Positions 1 to 8,175 of a stretch of 64,000 nucleotides of DNA are shown here, in pieces. The first letter of the stretch is position 1. Each line of letters starts with the position of its first letter. The translations under genes were made by a program, and so were the position numbers. The DNA comes from Haloarcula sp. H-GB4 (GTDB lineage Archaea > Halobacteriota > Halobacteria > Halobacteriales > Haloarculaceae), in assembly GCF_030848575.1 (NCBI RefSeq), contig NZ_JAVDDX010000002.1:1116001-1180000 (forward strand), written 5' to 3'. Under the pieces are notes generated by a model. The model was not told the origin of the DNA and searched no databases. It saw only the letters and a list, made by a program, of their open reading frames with translations.

Positions 1-119
1 AGGTGACGGGTCTCGAACCTGCTTGAGCAGACAGACCAGTCGCCGAGTGCGGGACAGTGCCACCGACGGCAGACCCGCCGCAAGACGTGACTGACCTTTT
101 GGTTCTGAAGCCCTCAGTG

Positions 120-1142
120 ATGGTAATGTCATCCCAGCGCCCTCCGCGGCAGGGCTCGCGGACCACCAAGCAGTCAGCTGCGCCGAGGGACGGAGCGACG
201 CCCGCGCTCGCCGTCGAGGGGTTGTCAAAGCAGTTCGGCAGCGGTGCCGACGCGGTGACGGCCGTCGACGACGTGTCGTTTCGCATCGAGCAAGGGACGG
301 TCGTCGGCCTGCTGGGGCCTAACGGTGCGGGCAAGACAACGACAATAAAATCAATTCTCGGGCTGGTGTTGCCTGATTCCGGGAGGATTCAGGTTCAGGG
401 TATCGACATGAGCGAGCACCCGCGAGCGGCCTACCGTCACGTCGACGGGATGCTTGAAGGGGCGCGAAACGACTACTGGCGGCTGACCGTCCGGGAGAAC
501 CTGCGCTATTTCTCGACCATCAAGGGCGTCAAGCCGGATGCCGTCGCCGACCGACACGAGCGCCTGCTGGCGAAACTTGACCTTCTGGAGAAGGCCGACG
601 AGCCCGTTCGAGACCTTTCCCGCGGGATGAAACAGAAGGTGTCGCTGGCGAGTGTGCTGGCCAGCGAGTCCGATCTGGTGTTTCTCGACGAGCCGACGCT
701 GGGACTGGATGTAGAAAGCTCGCTGACGCTACGGCGGGAACTGCGCCGCATCGTCGACGAGCGTGACCTCACGGCCGTCGTCAGCAGCCACGACATGGAC
801 GTCATCGAAGATGTCTGTGACCGGGTCATCATCATGAACGAGGGGAAGATTATCGCCGACGATAGCGTGCCGGCCGTGCTCGACCAGTTCACCGCAAACG
901 CGTTCGCCGTCACCAGTCCCGACATCACCGATGGTCTGCTTGCGATCATCCGGGAGCGCTTCGAGGTGGTCGAGGTGACGAGCACCGAGCGGGGCCGGCG
1001 CGTCGAGGTAGCGACCGACAGCGACGGGTTCTATCGCCTGCTGGCCCTGTGCCGGGACCACGACGTGACGCTTTCAGCCGTCGGCACGGTTGAACCGGAC
1101 CTGGAAGACGTGTTCGTCGAAATCACGGGGCAAGGACGATGA
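120..1142 (+). CDS. ABC-2 type transporter ATP-binding protein
   Basis: This is the ATPase of an ABC exporter, working at the inner face of the membrane with the permease encoded just downstream. About 340 residues. Visible motifs are Walker A (GPNGAGKTTT), the ABC signature (LSRGMKQKVSLAS), Walker B with catalytic Glu (LVFLDEPTLGLD) and an H-loop (SSHDMD). The roughly 100-residue C-terminal tail is the accessory region common in CcmA/NatA-like ATPases. ATG codons at 120 and 126 are both plausible starts; the in-frame ATG at 57 would add a low-complexity extension. The permease starts 19 bases after the stop, so the two form an operon. The substrate cannot be read from sequence. Confidence 0.9.
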   Translation: MVMSSQRPPRQGSRTTKQSAAPRDGATPALAVEGLSKQFGSGADAVTAVDDVSFRIEQGTVVGLLGPNGAGKTTTIKSILGLVLPDSGRIQVQGIDMSEHPRAAYRHVDGMLEGARNDYWRLTVRENLRYFSTIKGVKPDAVADRHERLLAKLDLLEKADEPVRDLSRGMKQKVSLASVLASESDLVFLDEPTLGLDVESSLTLRRELRRIVDERDLTAVVSSHDMDVIEDVCDRVIIMNEGKIIADDSVPAVLDQFTANAFAVTSPDITDGLLAIIRERFEVVEVTSTERGRRVEVATDSDGFYRLLALCRDHDVTLSAVGTVEPDLEDVFVEITGQGR

Positions 1143-1161
1143 GGGAGGCGGGGCTAGGACG

Positions 1162-2007
1162 ATGACCGCGAGCGCCGACACGCACGCGGACGACAGTGAC
1201 GGTGCGAGCGGCCAGACCGTCGGGGCCGCCATGCAGGCGGGCTATCTCGACCTCGCGCGAGCGGTGCTGTACCGCGAGTATCTCATCTTCGTCCGCTATC
1301 CGGCCAACGCCGTCGGCGGCATCGTCATCTCGGTGTTCTTTTTCGGCCTGCTGTTCTACGGCGGCCGGATGCTTGCCGGGCAGGCAATAACGGATTCTAT
1401 CGAGGGGATCATCGTCGGTTACTTCCTGTGGTCGCTTTCCGTCGGTGCGTACCAGGCAATCTCGAACGATATCGGGAGCGAGGCCCAGTGGGGAACGCTC
1501 GAACGGCACGTTATGACGCCGTTTGGCTTCGCGCCGGTCGCGTTCTGCAAGGGCGTCGCGAAAGTCGTCCGGACGTTCATTACCTCGACCGTCGTGCTGG
1601 CAGTGATGCTGGCGATTACCGGAACGACGCTCCAGTTGAACGTTCTCACCGTCGTCGTCGTCGCATCCCTGACTATTGCTTCCGTGCTGGGGCTTGGGTT
1701 CGCTGCCGGCGGTGTTGCGGTGCTGTACAAGCGTATCGGGAACTGGCTCAATCTGCTCCAGTTCGGGTTCATTGTCCTCATCTCCGCGCCAGTGTTCGAG
1801 CTCGGCTGGACGCGGGTCCTGCCACTGGCCCACGGAAGCGCGCTCCTCCAGCGGGCGATGGTCGACGGGACCCGGCTCTGGCAGTTCTCCGCTACCGACC
1901 TAGGCCTCCTCGTCGGTGTCCCGTCCGGCTACGTGTTGCTGGGCTACGTCGTGTTTCAGTACACGACCCGACGGGCCAGACGGCTCGGCGTACTCGGTGA
2001 CTACTGA
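1162..2007 (+). CDS. ABC-2 type transporter permease
   Basis: Membrane subunit of the exporter whose ATPase lies immediately upstream. About 281 residues with an acidic cytosolic N-terminus followed by about six hydrophobic segments, the usual plan for ABC-2 permeases of the NodJ/DrrB type. The conserved loop region around SNDIGSEAQWGTLERHVMTP matches the family's stretch between transmembrane segments 2 and 3. The ATG at 1162 is chosen because the in-frame ATG at 1090 lies inside the ATPase gene. The cargo is unknown; relatives export drugs, polysaccharides or lipids. Confidence 0.88.
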   Translation: MTASADTHADDSDGASGQTVGAAMQAGYLDLARAVLYREYLIFVRYPANAVGGIVISVFFFGLLFYGGRMLAGQAITDSIEGIIVGYFLWSLSVGAYQAISNDIGSEAQWGTLERHVMTPFGFAPVAFCKGVAKVVRTFITSTVVLAVMLAITGTTLQLNVLTVVVVASLTIASVLGLGFAAGGVAVLYKRIGNWLNLLQFGFIVLISAPVFELGWTRVLPLAHGSALLQRAMVDGTRLWQFSATDLGLLVGVPSGYVLLGYVVFQYTTRRARRLGVLGDY

Positions 2008-2019
2008 CTGGCGTAGACA

Positions 2020-2068
2020 GGTGCTTTTACTTATGATGCCGATAATTTGATAGATAACACTGTCGCTC
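2020..2068 (+). repeat. Duplicated promoter segment, copy A
   Basis: This stretch just upstream of the gene at 2115 resembles 2917-2966, upstream of the paralogue at 3016. Both share a TTTTACTT element, a TGCCxATxAT-like core and a TGTCGCTC block in the same order. The duplicated unit therefore includes the promoter and not just the coding region. The TTTTAC element (about 2024-2030) is a possible TATA-like box. Confidence 0.6.
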
Positions 2069-2114
2069 GGACTGCACACACAGCGCCGGGCGGTCTCTGC
2101 CCCGTACTCCAGCT

Positions 2115-2954
2115 ATGGTCACTCGACACTTCTCAACGGAGCAACTTGTCCCCGCCGTCGCGACAGTCCTTGTTATTGGTGTTCTAACTATTTCGGCGTG
2201 GTCGCTCGTGGCCACGAGCGGCGGCACCGCCGACCACCCGCAGATCGATGCGGACGTCCAACAACGCTACGAGTCGATAGACGGTGTCAACGCGACCCAG
2301 ACGACAGTCATCTCACGGAACGGGACGGTTGCAAGCCGAACGACCTACCACGCGACGCTCCAGCCGGGGACGGAGAGAAAGCGGCTCGTACCCATCAATA
2401 GTACGGCACAGGCGAGTAACGTGCGGATCTCGGACGGGTCAACGCTATGGCTGTACAACGGCCGTCGTGAAAGTGCGACACGAGTTCCCCTCCCCGAGAC
2501 TGAGTCTGACAGGGGTGAACGGCTACAGCGCCTGTTCACGAAACTCGATGAGTCGAAAACGGACCCGCAGTCGGTTGAACCACTGCCTGTTGTCCCCCAG
2601 AGCGAACGGCGGCCAGTCAACTCGACCGAGGAGATGACCGTCCGCTACCGGGGCACGGAACCAGTTGACGGACGCGAAGCGTACGTCGTCCACGTGACGC
2701 CAAGAAATGAGACAAAAGCATACGAGCAAACAGTCTGGGTCGAAACACAGCGGTTCTTCCCGACAAAAAAGCGGACTGCCTGGACAGCAAATGGAAAGCA
2801 CACAGTTGTGACGACGAGGTACGCGAACATCTCGTACGACACCGATGTGTCCAGTGACGCATTTTCCCCCGACTTCCCGGATGATACAACTGTCAGTGAT
2901 CCGGAACCAGCAGATAGGAGGTTTTACTTGCGCTGCCAATTATGTGCTACATAA
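2115..2954 (+). CDS. Truncated LolA-like envelope protein (tandem copy 1)
   Basis: A 279-residue exported protein anchored by one N-terminal hydrophobic segment (about residues 10-35), with an extracytoplasmic domain like the LolA/LolB lipoprotein-sorting fold that haloarchaea carry widely. It is closely similar to the neighbour at 3016 up to about residue 260, including the Q-P-G-T-E/K-K/R-K-R-L and Q-T-V-W-V segments. It then ends abruptly: the last roughly 15-20 codons read through a copy of the promoter that precedes the second gene. It lacks the C-terminal DUF4367-like domain of its paralogue, so it looks like a truncated duplicate. The true function is unknown; it may still be expressed. 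Confidence 0.7.
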   Translation: MVTRHFSTEQLVPAVATVLVIGVLTISAWSLVATSGGTADHPQIDADVQQRYESIDGVNATQTTVISRNGTVASRTTYHATLQPGTERKRLVPINSTAQASNVRISDGSTLWLYNGRRESATRVPLPETESDRGERLQRLFTKLDESKTDPQSVEPLPVVPQSERRPVNSTEEMTVRYRGTEPVDGREAYVVHVTPRNETKAYEQTVWVETQRFFPTKKRTAWTANGKHTVVTTRYANISYDTDVSSDAFSPDFPDDTTVSDPEPADRRFYLRCQLCAT

Positions 2955-2966
2955 TATTGTCGCTCA
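2917..2966 (+). repeat. Duplicated promoter segment, copy B
   Basis: Second copy of the promoter-like block seen at 2020-2068. Here it overlaps the last codons and the stop of the truncated gene, marking the junction of the tandem duplication. It sits about 50 bases upstream of the full-length paralogue at 3016. Confidence 0.6.
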
Positions 2967-3015
2967 AACAGATCGAACGTAGCCGGACACTCCCCTGCGC
3001 CCGGTAGCCCGAGAG

Positions 3016-4200
3016 ATGGTCACTCGACACCTCACATCGGAACGACTGGTGCTCACGATCGCGACAGTGGTCGTCGTTGGTGTGCTTGCTGTTGCGATAT
3101 GGTCGCTCGCATTCGCGAGTACCGGGACCGCCGATCAGCCACAGATCGATGCGGACGTGCAGCAACGCTACGAGACGATAGACGGCGTCAACGCGACACA
3201 GACGACGACTATCACTCGGAACGGGACGGTCGCGAGTCGGACAACTTACAACGCCGTGCTCCAGCCGGGGACCGAGAAGAAACGGCTGGCAGTCGTCAAC
3301 AGCACCGTCGAGCGATACGGTCTCCGAATATCAAACGGCTCGGCACTGTGGCTGTACGACCAGCGCCGCTCGAGGGCGACACGCATCTCTCTCAGCAGGA
3401 CCGGGTCAGACCAAGGTGAGCGGCTACAGCGTCTCTTTGCGAATCTCAACATGGCCACACCGGGCGACACGACGAGCGACCCACAGTCAGTTGAGCCATT
3501 GCCTGTCGTTCCCCGCGGCGAGCAGCGGCCGACCGGATCGGCCGGTTCGATGACCGTCAGCTACCGCGGTACTGAATCACTCGATGGGCGTGAAGTGTAT
3601 GTCATCCACGTGGCACCGAAAGATGGCACAGCGGCCTACGAGCAGACGGTATGGGTAGACACAGAGCAGTTTTTCCCGGTCAAAAAGCGCACTGCATGGA
3701 CAGCCGACGGTGAGCGCACAGTCGTGACGACGGCGTACACCGACATCACCTACGATACCGGTGTGTCCGAAGACGTGTTTACCCCCAGCTTCCCGGACAA
3801 CATGACTGTCACTGTCCCAGAGACGCCGGAAAGACAGACCTACGAGTCGGTTGGTGCCCTCAAAGCCGACACCGAGATTCAGGTTCCGGAGCCCGACATC
3901 CCGCCGGGATACGAACTGACCTATGCGACACAGACACAGGGACGGGTCCACAGCGTCGGCCTCCGCTACATGAACCGGACCAGTCTGATCACTGTTGCTA
4001 AGTACGACCGGCCGGGTGTCGGGGACAACGCCAGCGAAGGGGTAACAATCGACGGGCAGCCAGCACAGGTCAGCTACGGGCTGACAACATCAGTGTCGTG
4101 GAGTTGTGAACGCTACCGGTACACGATTCGCGGTGAGGGCGTGTCCGCGGACCGACTCATCACAATCGGTCAGTCAGTCGGTTGTCCCAGCGGCAAGTGA
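3016..4200 (+). CDS. LolA-like envelope protein with DUF4367-like C-terminus (tandem copy 2)
   Basis: A 394-residue surface or membrane-anchored protein. It has an N-terminal hydrophobic anchor (about residues 10-35), a LolA-like beta domain to about residue 260, and a C-terminal domain of about 120 residues. The end of that domain (SWSCERYRYTIRGEG, then a Ser-Ala-Asp-Arg-Leu-Ile stretch) resembles DUF4367, a domain found next to LolA-like folds and anti-sigma-like proteins. The start codon context is the same as in the truncated copy (Met-Val-Thr-Arg-His). Role inferred: handling of lipids, lipoproteins or envelope stress; not demonstrated. Confidence 0.75.
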   Translation: MVTRHLTSERLVLTIATVVVVGVLAVAIWSLAFASTGTADQPQIDADVQQRYETIDGVNATQTTTITRNGTVASRTTYNAVLQPGTEKKRLAVVNSTVERYGLRISNGSALWLYDQRRSRATRISLSRTGSDQGERLQRLFANLNMATPGDTTSDPQSVEPLPVVPRGEQRPTGSAGSMTVSYRGTESLDGREVYVIHVAPKDGTAAYEQTVWVDTEQFFPVKKRTAWTADGERTVVTTAYTDITYDTGVSEDVFTPSFPDNMTVTVPETPERQTYESVGALKADTEIQVPEPDIPPGYELTYATQTQGRVHSVGLRYMNRTSLITVAKYDRPGVGDNASEGVTIDGQPAQVSYGLTTSVSWSCERYRYTIRGEGVSADRLITIGQSVGCPSGK

Positions 4201-4257
4201 ACAGCCACGCTGGCATATCAAGCCGCCGTTTTCTGGGTCAGAAGTTCGACTGCACGT

Positions 4258-4266
4258 TATATTATG
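4258..4266 (+). promoter_or_regulatory. TATA-like element ahead of candidate RNA
   Basis: TTATATTAT lies 23-31 bases upstream of the first base of a strong stem at 4289. That is the spacing expected between an archaeal TATA box and a transcription start. No credible coding sequence follows. Confidence 0.4.
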
Positions 4267-4286
4267 GAACCCCTCCTTGCTTTGAG

Positions 4287-4430
4287 TGCAGCGGCCCTAA
4301 CAACACCGTGCCACCAACGCCCTCCGGTGATGGCCGCTGTCTGTCCACCACACTGCCCTAGGGTTCCCCGGGCTGCCACCCCGGGAAGGAATGTGGGCCA
4401 GGCCGCCTGCAAACTGGTCCCCCACCGTGC
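4287..4430 (+). ncRNA. Candidate structured non-coding RNA
   Basis: This gene-free interval contains three consecutive potential hairpins. Stem 1 pairs 4289-4296 with 4332-4339 (8 perfect pairs). Stem 2 pairs 4364-4372 with 4379-4387 (8 of 9, loop of 6). Stem 3 pairs 4393-4401 with 4414-4425 (about 9 pairs with bulges). A TATA-like element sits at the right distance upstream. It does not show the conserved cores of RNase P RNA or SRP RNA that I looked for. GC-rich DNA forms stems by chance, so this remains a hypothesis. The 3' end is not defined. Confidence 0.3.
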
Positions 4431-4530
4431 CCCACCTTTGCCCGAAGGCGATGCCCTGACTGCGCCGGTCCCCGCTGACACTGCGCCCTTCTCTACCGCG
4501 ACTGACTTCTGACTCGGAAACTGACAGGAC

Positions 4531-4536
4531 CTTTTA
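4531..4536 (+). promoter_or_regulatory. TATA element for the winged-helix gene
   Basis: CTTTTATT is centred about 30 bases before the GTG start at 4564, typical of leaderless haloarchaeal transcripts. Confidence 0.5.
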
Positions 4537-4563
4537 TTCGGGGACGGGACGTTGGTCCAGTAC

Positions 4564-4935
4564 GTGAGTGAGGACCCGGCCGTGGGCGACATCCTCGACC
4601 TGCTCAGTGACGAGTACGCCCGGGACATCCTCGCAGCAACGAGTGTCAAACCCATGTCCGCGAAACAGCTCGCCGACCAGTGTGAGATGTCACAACCGAC
4701 CGTGTACAGACGGGTCGAGTGGCTTCAGGAGTACGGCCTCATCGAGGAACAGACCCAGATAGAGACGGGCGGCAACGACTACAGCGTGTTCGCTGCCACG
4801 CTCTCGGAGTTCTCACTGGCGCTTGCTGACGGTGATTTCGAAACCGAAATAGAGCGGGCCGAACCGCCGGCGTTCCCGGGACAGGACGAACAGGACACCG
4901 CGGACCGATTCACAAAAATGTGGGAGAATCTCTGA
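4564..4935 (+). CDS. Winged-helix transcriptional regulator (ArsR-like)
   Basis: A 123-residue DNA-binding protein. Residues about 8-75 form a winged helix-turn-helix: ILDLLSDEYARDIL is helix 1, SAKQLADQCEMSQPTVYRRV is the recognition unit, and EYGLIEEQ leads into the wing. An acidic tail follows. This is the haloarchaeal ArsR-like style with no visible metal-binding cysteine cluster. GTG at 4564 is preferred over the upstream TTG because it fits a leaderless start behind the TATA element. Its stop is one base from the next gene's start, so it is probably co-transcribed with, and may act with, the small membrane protein. Confidence 0.82.
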   Translation: MSEDPAVGDILDLLSDEYARDILAATSVKPMSAKQLADQCEMSQPTVYRRVEWLQEYGLIEEQTQIETGGNDYSVFAATLSEFSLALADGDFETEIERAEPPAFPGQDEQDTADRFTKMWENL

Positions 4936-4936
4936 T

Positions 4937-5248
4937 ATGGTCGCCATAGAGACGCTCATGAACTGGCTCATCACCGCCCTGGCGTTTGGCTCGACTGTAC
5001 TGGGTGGGTACGTCGGCTACCAAGCCTATCGGGGGTATCGGCGGCACAACAGCCGCGCGATGCAGTACCTCTCGCTCGGACTGTTCTGTCTCACGGCGGT
5101 AGCCTTCGTTGTCGCGTTCGCCGGCTCAGTCCTCCTTCGCCAGGGCCTGCTCCCCAGTCAGTTCCAGCAACCGCTGACACTCGTCACCCGTGCCTTCCAG
5201 TTCGTCGGCGTCCTCTTTATCGCGTACTCGCTTCACTCGCGGGAGTGA
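4937..5248 (+). CDS. Small three-helix membrane protein
   Basis: A 103-residue protein with three predicted membrane segments (about residues 9-30, 45-70 and 80-98) and a basic loop (YRGYRRHNSR) after the first. It follows the winged-helix gene with one base between stop and start. This regulator-plus-membrane pair recurs in haloarchaea, and the protein resembles the family called DUF7521 (name from memory). A membrane sensor for the regulator is a reasonable guess from the pairing only. Confidence 0.7.
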   Translation: MVAIETLMNWLITALAFGSTVLGGYVGYQAYRGYRRHNSRAMQYLSLGLFCLTAVAFVVAFAGSVLLRQGLLPSQFQQPLTLVTRAFQFVGVLFIAYSLHSRE

Positions 5249-5326
5249 GGTTCCGGGTGGTCTGCCGGGTTGGCCACGCACTTCAACGCCGAACATCTCA
5301 AGTCTATCCGGTCGGAAGCTGTACCT

Positions 5327-5776
5327 ATGGCACAGACGCCGGAGGGACGGCCGACAGTCCGTATCGACGGGGCTGACCCGCTATTGGTTCCATGGGACGT
5401 GGCACCCGAACAGCTCCCGTTCGATGTCGTCCGCGGGCCGGTCGCGTTCGAGTGTGCCTCCGGCGACCGGATTGAACGAAAGTACACCGGCATCAAGGTG
5501 TTCGATCTGCTGGAGGCGGCGTCGATGCCCGGCGATACGACCCACGTCCAGTTCGAATCGGCAAACGGCGACCTGGCGTGTATCCCGCTTGCCGACCTCA
5601 ACGGCGCGGTCCTCGCGCTGGGCGACGGACCCGGGACTGAGCCGGGGCGACCGCGGTTCGTCTCGCCCCACGTGCTCGGCCCGCGAACCGTGAAGAACAT
5701 CTGCCGACTGCGGCCGCGGACGCTCGCCGCCGGCGCTGATCGTGAAGCCTACGAGCGGCTCCCGCTGGACGGCTGA
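5327..5776 (+). CDS. Single-domain molybdopterin-binding oxidoreductase-like protein
   Basis: A 149-residue protein resembling the catalytic domain of the sulfite oxidase family. The order of elements fits: a VPWD segment, F-E-C-A-S-G with Cys43 at the place of the molybdenum ligand, YTGIKVFDLL, a PLADL strand, and RFVSPHVLGPRTVKNI near the end, the family's usual motif. It is shorter than YedY-type enzymes and has no signal peptide, so cofactor binding is uncertain. ATG 5327 is chosen because upstream codons lack the family pattern. Confidence 0.55.
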   Translation: MAQTPEGRPTVRIDGADPLLVPWDVAPEQLPFDVVRGPVAFECASGDRIERKYTGIKVFDLLEAASMPGDTTHVQFESANGDLACIPLADLNGAVLALGDGPGTEPGRPRFVSPHVLGPRTVKNICRLRPRTLAAGADREAYERLPLDG

Positions 5777-5790
5777 CGCTGGACAGCGGG

Positions 5791-5991
5791 CTATTCCAGC
5801 AGGCCGATATCCTTTGCCAGACGGTCGGCGAGTTCTTCCAGTACGTCGGGGTCGACCTCGGCGACCGGGTCGCCGTCGTGAAGTTGCTCGTTGTGGCGCG
5901 CGACGGCGTCCTCGACGTCCTCGAACGCGACCGATGTCCGTGTCCCACAGGCCTCACACACGACCGGAATTTCGGGCTGGTCGGTTGTCAT
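5791..5991 (-). CDS. Small CxxC protein, conserved haloarchaeal type
   Basis: A 66-residue acidic protein with one Cys-x2-Cys knuckle near the N-terminus (VVCEACGTRT) followed by an acidic helical region (DPDVLEELADRLAKDIG). The start at 5991 (MTTDQPE) is preferred over the longer reading, whose extra residues are basic and unlike haloarchaeal protein. It converges with the oxidoreductase-like gene. No function can be assigned; a zinc or redox knuckle is likely. Confidence 0.65.
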   Translation of the reverse strand: MTTDQPEIPVVCEACGTRTSVAFEDVEDAVARHNEQLHDGDPVAEVDPDVLEELADRLAKDIGLLE

Positions 5992-6055
5992 TGGCGGCAG
6001 TTTCGTTCGCTCCCCGATAAACGGACCGGAGCGTTCGCCAGACACGCACCCGTAC

Positions 6056-6562
6056 TCACTCTAGAACGCTTTTCGGCCGTTTAAGATAGAACGCCTGCTC
6101 AGTGACGCGTTCGTACACCGCATACAGCGTCTCGACTGCGGCCGGGTCGGGGTCGAACTGCAGATGCGGGGCCATGTGGTACGCCTTGCAACTGGTCAGG
6201 AAGAAGTACAGCGTCCGGTGGTGGCCCGGCGTCGCGTCGATGACGCCCATCGATTGCTCGCCCAGATCGCCGGAAAAGTCGTTGAGCAGGGCCGCGATGT
6301 CGTCGTTCAGCTGCTCGTCCGGGCGGGTGAGCGGCGCACCGAGGGCCTGCTGGAGGAACTCGCTCGTCGCCCGCAGGAAGGGGTTCGAATCCATACCCGT
6401 CGGGTCCACGGCGCTGAACGCATCGTACAGGTCAAGCAGCGCAGTCAGTTCGTCGTCAGTCAACGCGATGGGTTTGACGGGGTCACCCTGCGGGAGCGAG
6501 TAGTCCGGGAAGGAGTGCGACTGCGGGTCCGGTACCTGCCCGAACACGGTATCGAGACTCAT
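6056..6562 (-). CDS. Conserved hypothetical protein (168 aa)
   Basis: An acidic, soluble, mostly helical protein with no signal peptide or membrane segment. I do not recognise a domain. Notable features are a Phe-Pro-rich N-terminus, a central D-A-T-P-G-H-H-R-T stretch, and one cysteine near Lys-Ala-Tyr-His-Met. Amino-acid composition and codon use match haloarchaeal coding sequence, and the opposite strand gives only basic, arginine-rich translations. It is oriented like the HAD gene behind it, about 95 bases away. Confidence 0.65.
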   Translation of the reverse strand: MSLDTVFGQVPDPQSHSFPDYSLPQGDPVKPIALTDDELTALLDLYDAFSAVDPTGMDSNPFLRATSEFLQQALGAPLTRPDEQLNDDIAALLNDFSGDLGEQSMGVIDATPGHHRTLYFFLTSCKAYHMAPHLQFDPDPAAVETLYAVYERVTEQAFYLKRPKSVLE

Positions 6563-6657
6563 GGGGGCAGTTCGGTCGGCGGCGGCCTAACTGTTGGGTG
6601 GGAAACCCCTCCGATTCAGTCAGCCGAGACCCTCAGAAAACGGGGAATCATAGCTCA

Positions 6658-7923
6658 CTAGCCCTGCTCGTTCAGTTGCTCGACGAGACTGATACCGTAG
6701 GTAGTCCGTAGCACCGTGCTGGCGTCGCCGGCCTCGTACACCAAGTCGTCTCTCGAACTGACGTGGTCGAGCACATCGGGCGAGGAATGCGCGGGGGCGG
6801 CGGCGATACCGGCGTCGTTCTCGTCGACCCAGCGCATCACCCGCAGGTCGCTCTTGCTGTCACCCATCACGAGCGCGAACGGGTCGTCGATGCCCAGCAC
6901 GTCGAAGGCTTCCTCGACGCCGGCTGACTTGTCCAGTTCGAGGCTCACGAGTTCGGCCGCGTCGCCCTCGTAGTAGCCCAGGTCAACGCGTTTGAGGATG
7001 TCGCGGAACGCCTCGGGCGCGTCGTCGATGTCGGCATCGGTCGACAGGTCGCCAGCCTCCAGCACGGCGAGAATCTCCGGGTCACGGCTGAAGTAGGCCC
7101 GTGCGTAGCCTGCAGGGTCGTCGACCGCGGTGTCAACCTGTCCAGCGATGGCGTTGCCGACCAGCCCGCAGAGGTAGCGGAGGGACTCGTCGATGATTTC
7201 GACGGCGTTGTCGCTGCCGACCTCGGCGTTGGGTTTCAGCGTAACGTTGAATTCGTTGCCTTGGAGATGGCAGCGCTTGCCGACGGCGTCGGGGGCTTCC
7301 GAGAGGACCCGCCGGCGGACAGCCTCGAACACGTCCACGACTGCATCGTCGAGGCGTTCATACAGGAGTCGCTTGGTGTTCTGGCCGTGCTTGGGCGTGA
7401 ATACCCCGTTGCCGGACTCGTAGACGATGCTCATCTGCCCGGAAGAGACGAGGTCGTTACCCAGCCCCTGTATCATGAACCCCTTAACGTTCTCCAGGGT
7501 CTGGCCGGTACAGACGACGATAGGGATGCCTGCTTCGTGAAACTGGGTCAGAAGATACAGCGTATCGCGGGGGATTTCGTTGTCGGTGTCGCCGGCCGAC
7601 CGGAGCGTCTCGTCGACATCCAGCACGAGCACATTCACTGATCGGTCGTACTTCGAGTAGAGGTCGAGCGCGGTGAAGGCCTCGTCGCGGGTCAGCCGAG
7701 CTGCGATTTCCGCGTAGGTTTCGCCGGTCCCGGGAAACTCGTCAGCGATATCGGATTTGAGGGCGTCGAGGCGGTCACTGGCGGTTTCCCACTGTTCCAG
7801 CGCAACGGTCGAACTGAGCGGGGGAAACAGGTCGACGAACTCCTGATAGCCGCGCAGCGTCGTCGTGTCTACGCTCTTGTAGAGGCGGTAAAGTTGGTCG
7901 TATTGTTCCATGTCGAGGTCCAC
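6658..7923 (-). CDS. HAD-superfamily hydrolase (Cof-like)
   Basis: A 421-residue predicted phosphatase. HAD motif I is DVDET at about residues 102-106, motif II is VVCTGQT at about 136-142, and motif IV is MGDSKSD near residue 357. The motif I first Asp (nucleophile) and second Asp are present. A large cap lies between motifs II and IV, as in Cof/SPP-type HAD enzymes. The roughly 95 residues before motif I form an extra helical domain not usual in small HADs. Substrate unknown; sugar phosphates are common for this group. Confidence 0.78.
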   Translation of the reverse strand: MDLDMEQYDQLYRLYKSVDTTTLRGYQEFVDLFPPLSSTVALEQWETASDRLDALKSDIADEFPGTGETYAEIAARLTRDEAFTALDLYSKYDRSVNVLVLDVDETLRSAGDTDNEIPRDTLYLLTQFHEAGIPIVVCTGQTLENVKGFMIQGLGNDLVSSGQMSIVYESGNGVFTPKHGQNTKRLLYERLDDAVVDVFEAVRRRVLSEAPDAVGKRCHLQGNEFNVTLKPNAEVGSDNAVEIIDESLRYLCGLVGNAIAGQVDTAVDDPAGYARAYFSRDPEILAVLEAGDLSTDADIDDAPEAFRDILKRVDLGYYEGDAAELVSLELDKSAGVEEAFDVLGIDDPFALVMGDSKSDLRVMRWVDENDAGIAAAPAHSSPDVLDHVSSRDDLVYEAGDASTVLRTTYGISLVEQLNEQG

Positions 7924-8031
7924 AGGATAGTGGCGACTGACGGCGAGCGTACTTTAGCTATCGGGTTTGTGGTCCTCACACACGACAAAAAACAGCTGGT
8001 TTGCCAACACCGTGACGGGGATGCGCCGCTG

Positions 8032-8175
8032 CTACGCCTCGTCGCCGCCGTCGGTCAGCACCTCGGTTTCGGGCGCCTCCTCGTTGAGGAAGGATGGGAG
8101 TTCCTCCTCGTCCTCGTCAGTTGCCTCGTCGTCCGTCGTCGCTTCGGTCCAGGAGCGTTCTCTGTGGTGGCACAT
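8032..8175 (-). CDS. Tiny acidic protein (47 aa) upstream of mutL
   Basis: A minus-strand reading frame of 47 residues beginning Met-Cys-His-His-Arg-Glu and continuing with an acidic stretch, a Pro-Ser-Phe-Leu segment and an Ala-Pro-Glu-Thr-Glu-Val-Leu-Thr-Asp-Gly-Gly tail. The composition is typical of real haloarchaeal microproteins, and the MCH N-terminus recurs in small haloarchaeal families (from memory). A run of six T follows on the minus strand about 45 bases after the stop, a possible terminator. It lies where a longer N-terminus for mutL would otherwise be read, and argues against that longer form. Function unknown. Confidence 0.6.
   Translation of the reverse strand: MCHHRERSWTEATTDDEATDEDEEELPSFLNEEAPETEVLTDGGDEA

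Noticed and set aside
4264-4512. Plus-strand reading frame of 82 codons in the structured gap
   Set aside because: Its product is rich in proline, alanine and cysteine and poor in acidic residues, unlike haloarchaeal protein.
4200-4550. RNase P RNA or SRP RNA in this gap
   Set aside because: I looked on both strands for the conserved cores of these RNAs and did not find them, so only a generic structured-RNA call is kept.
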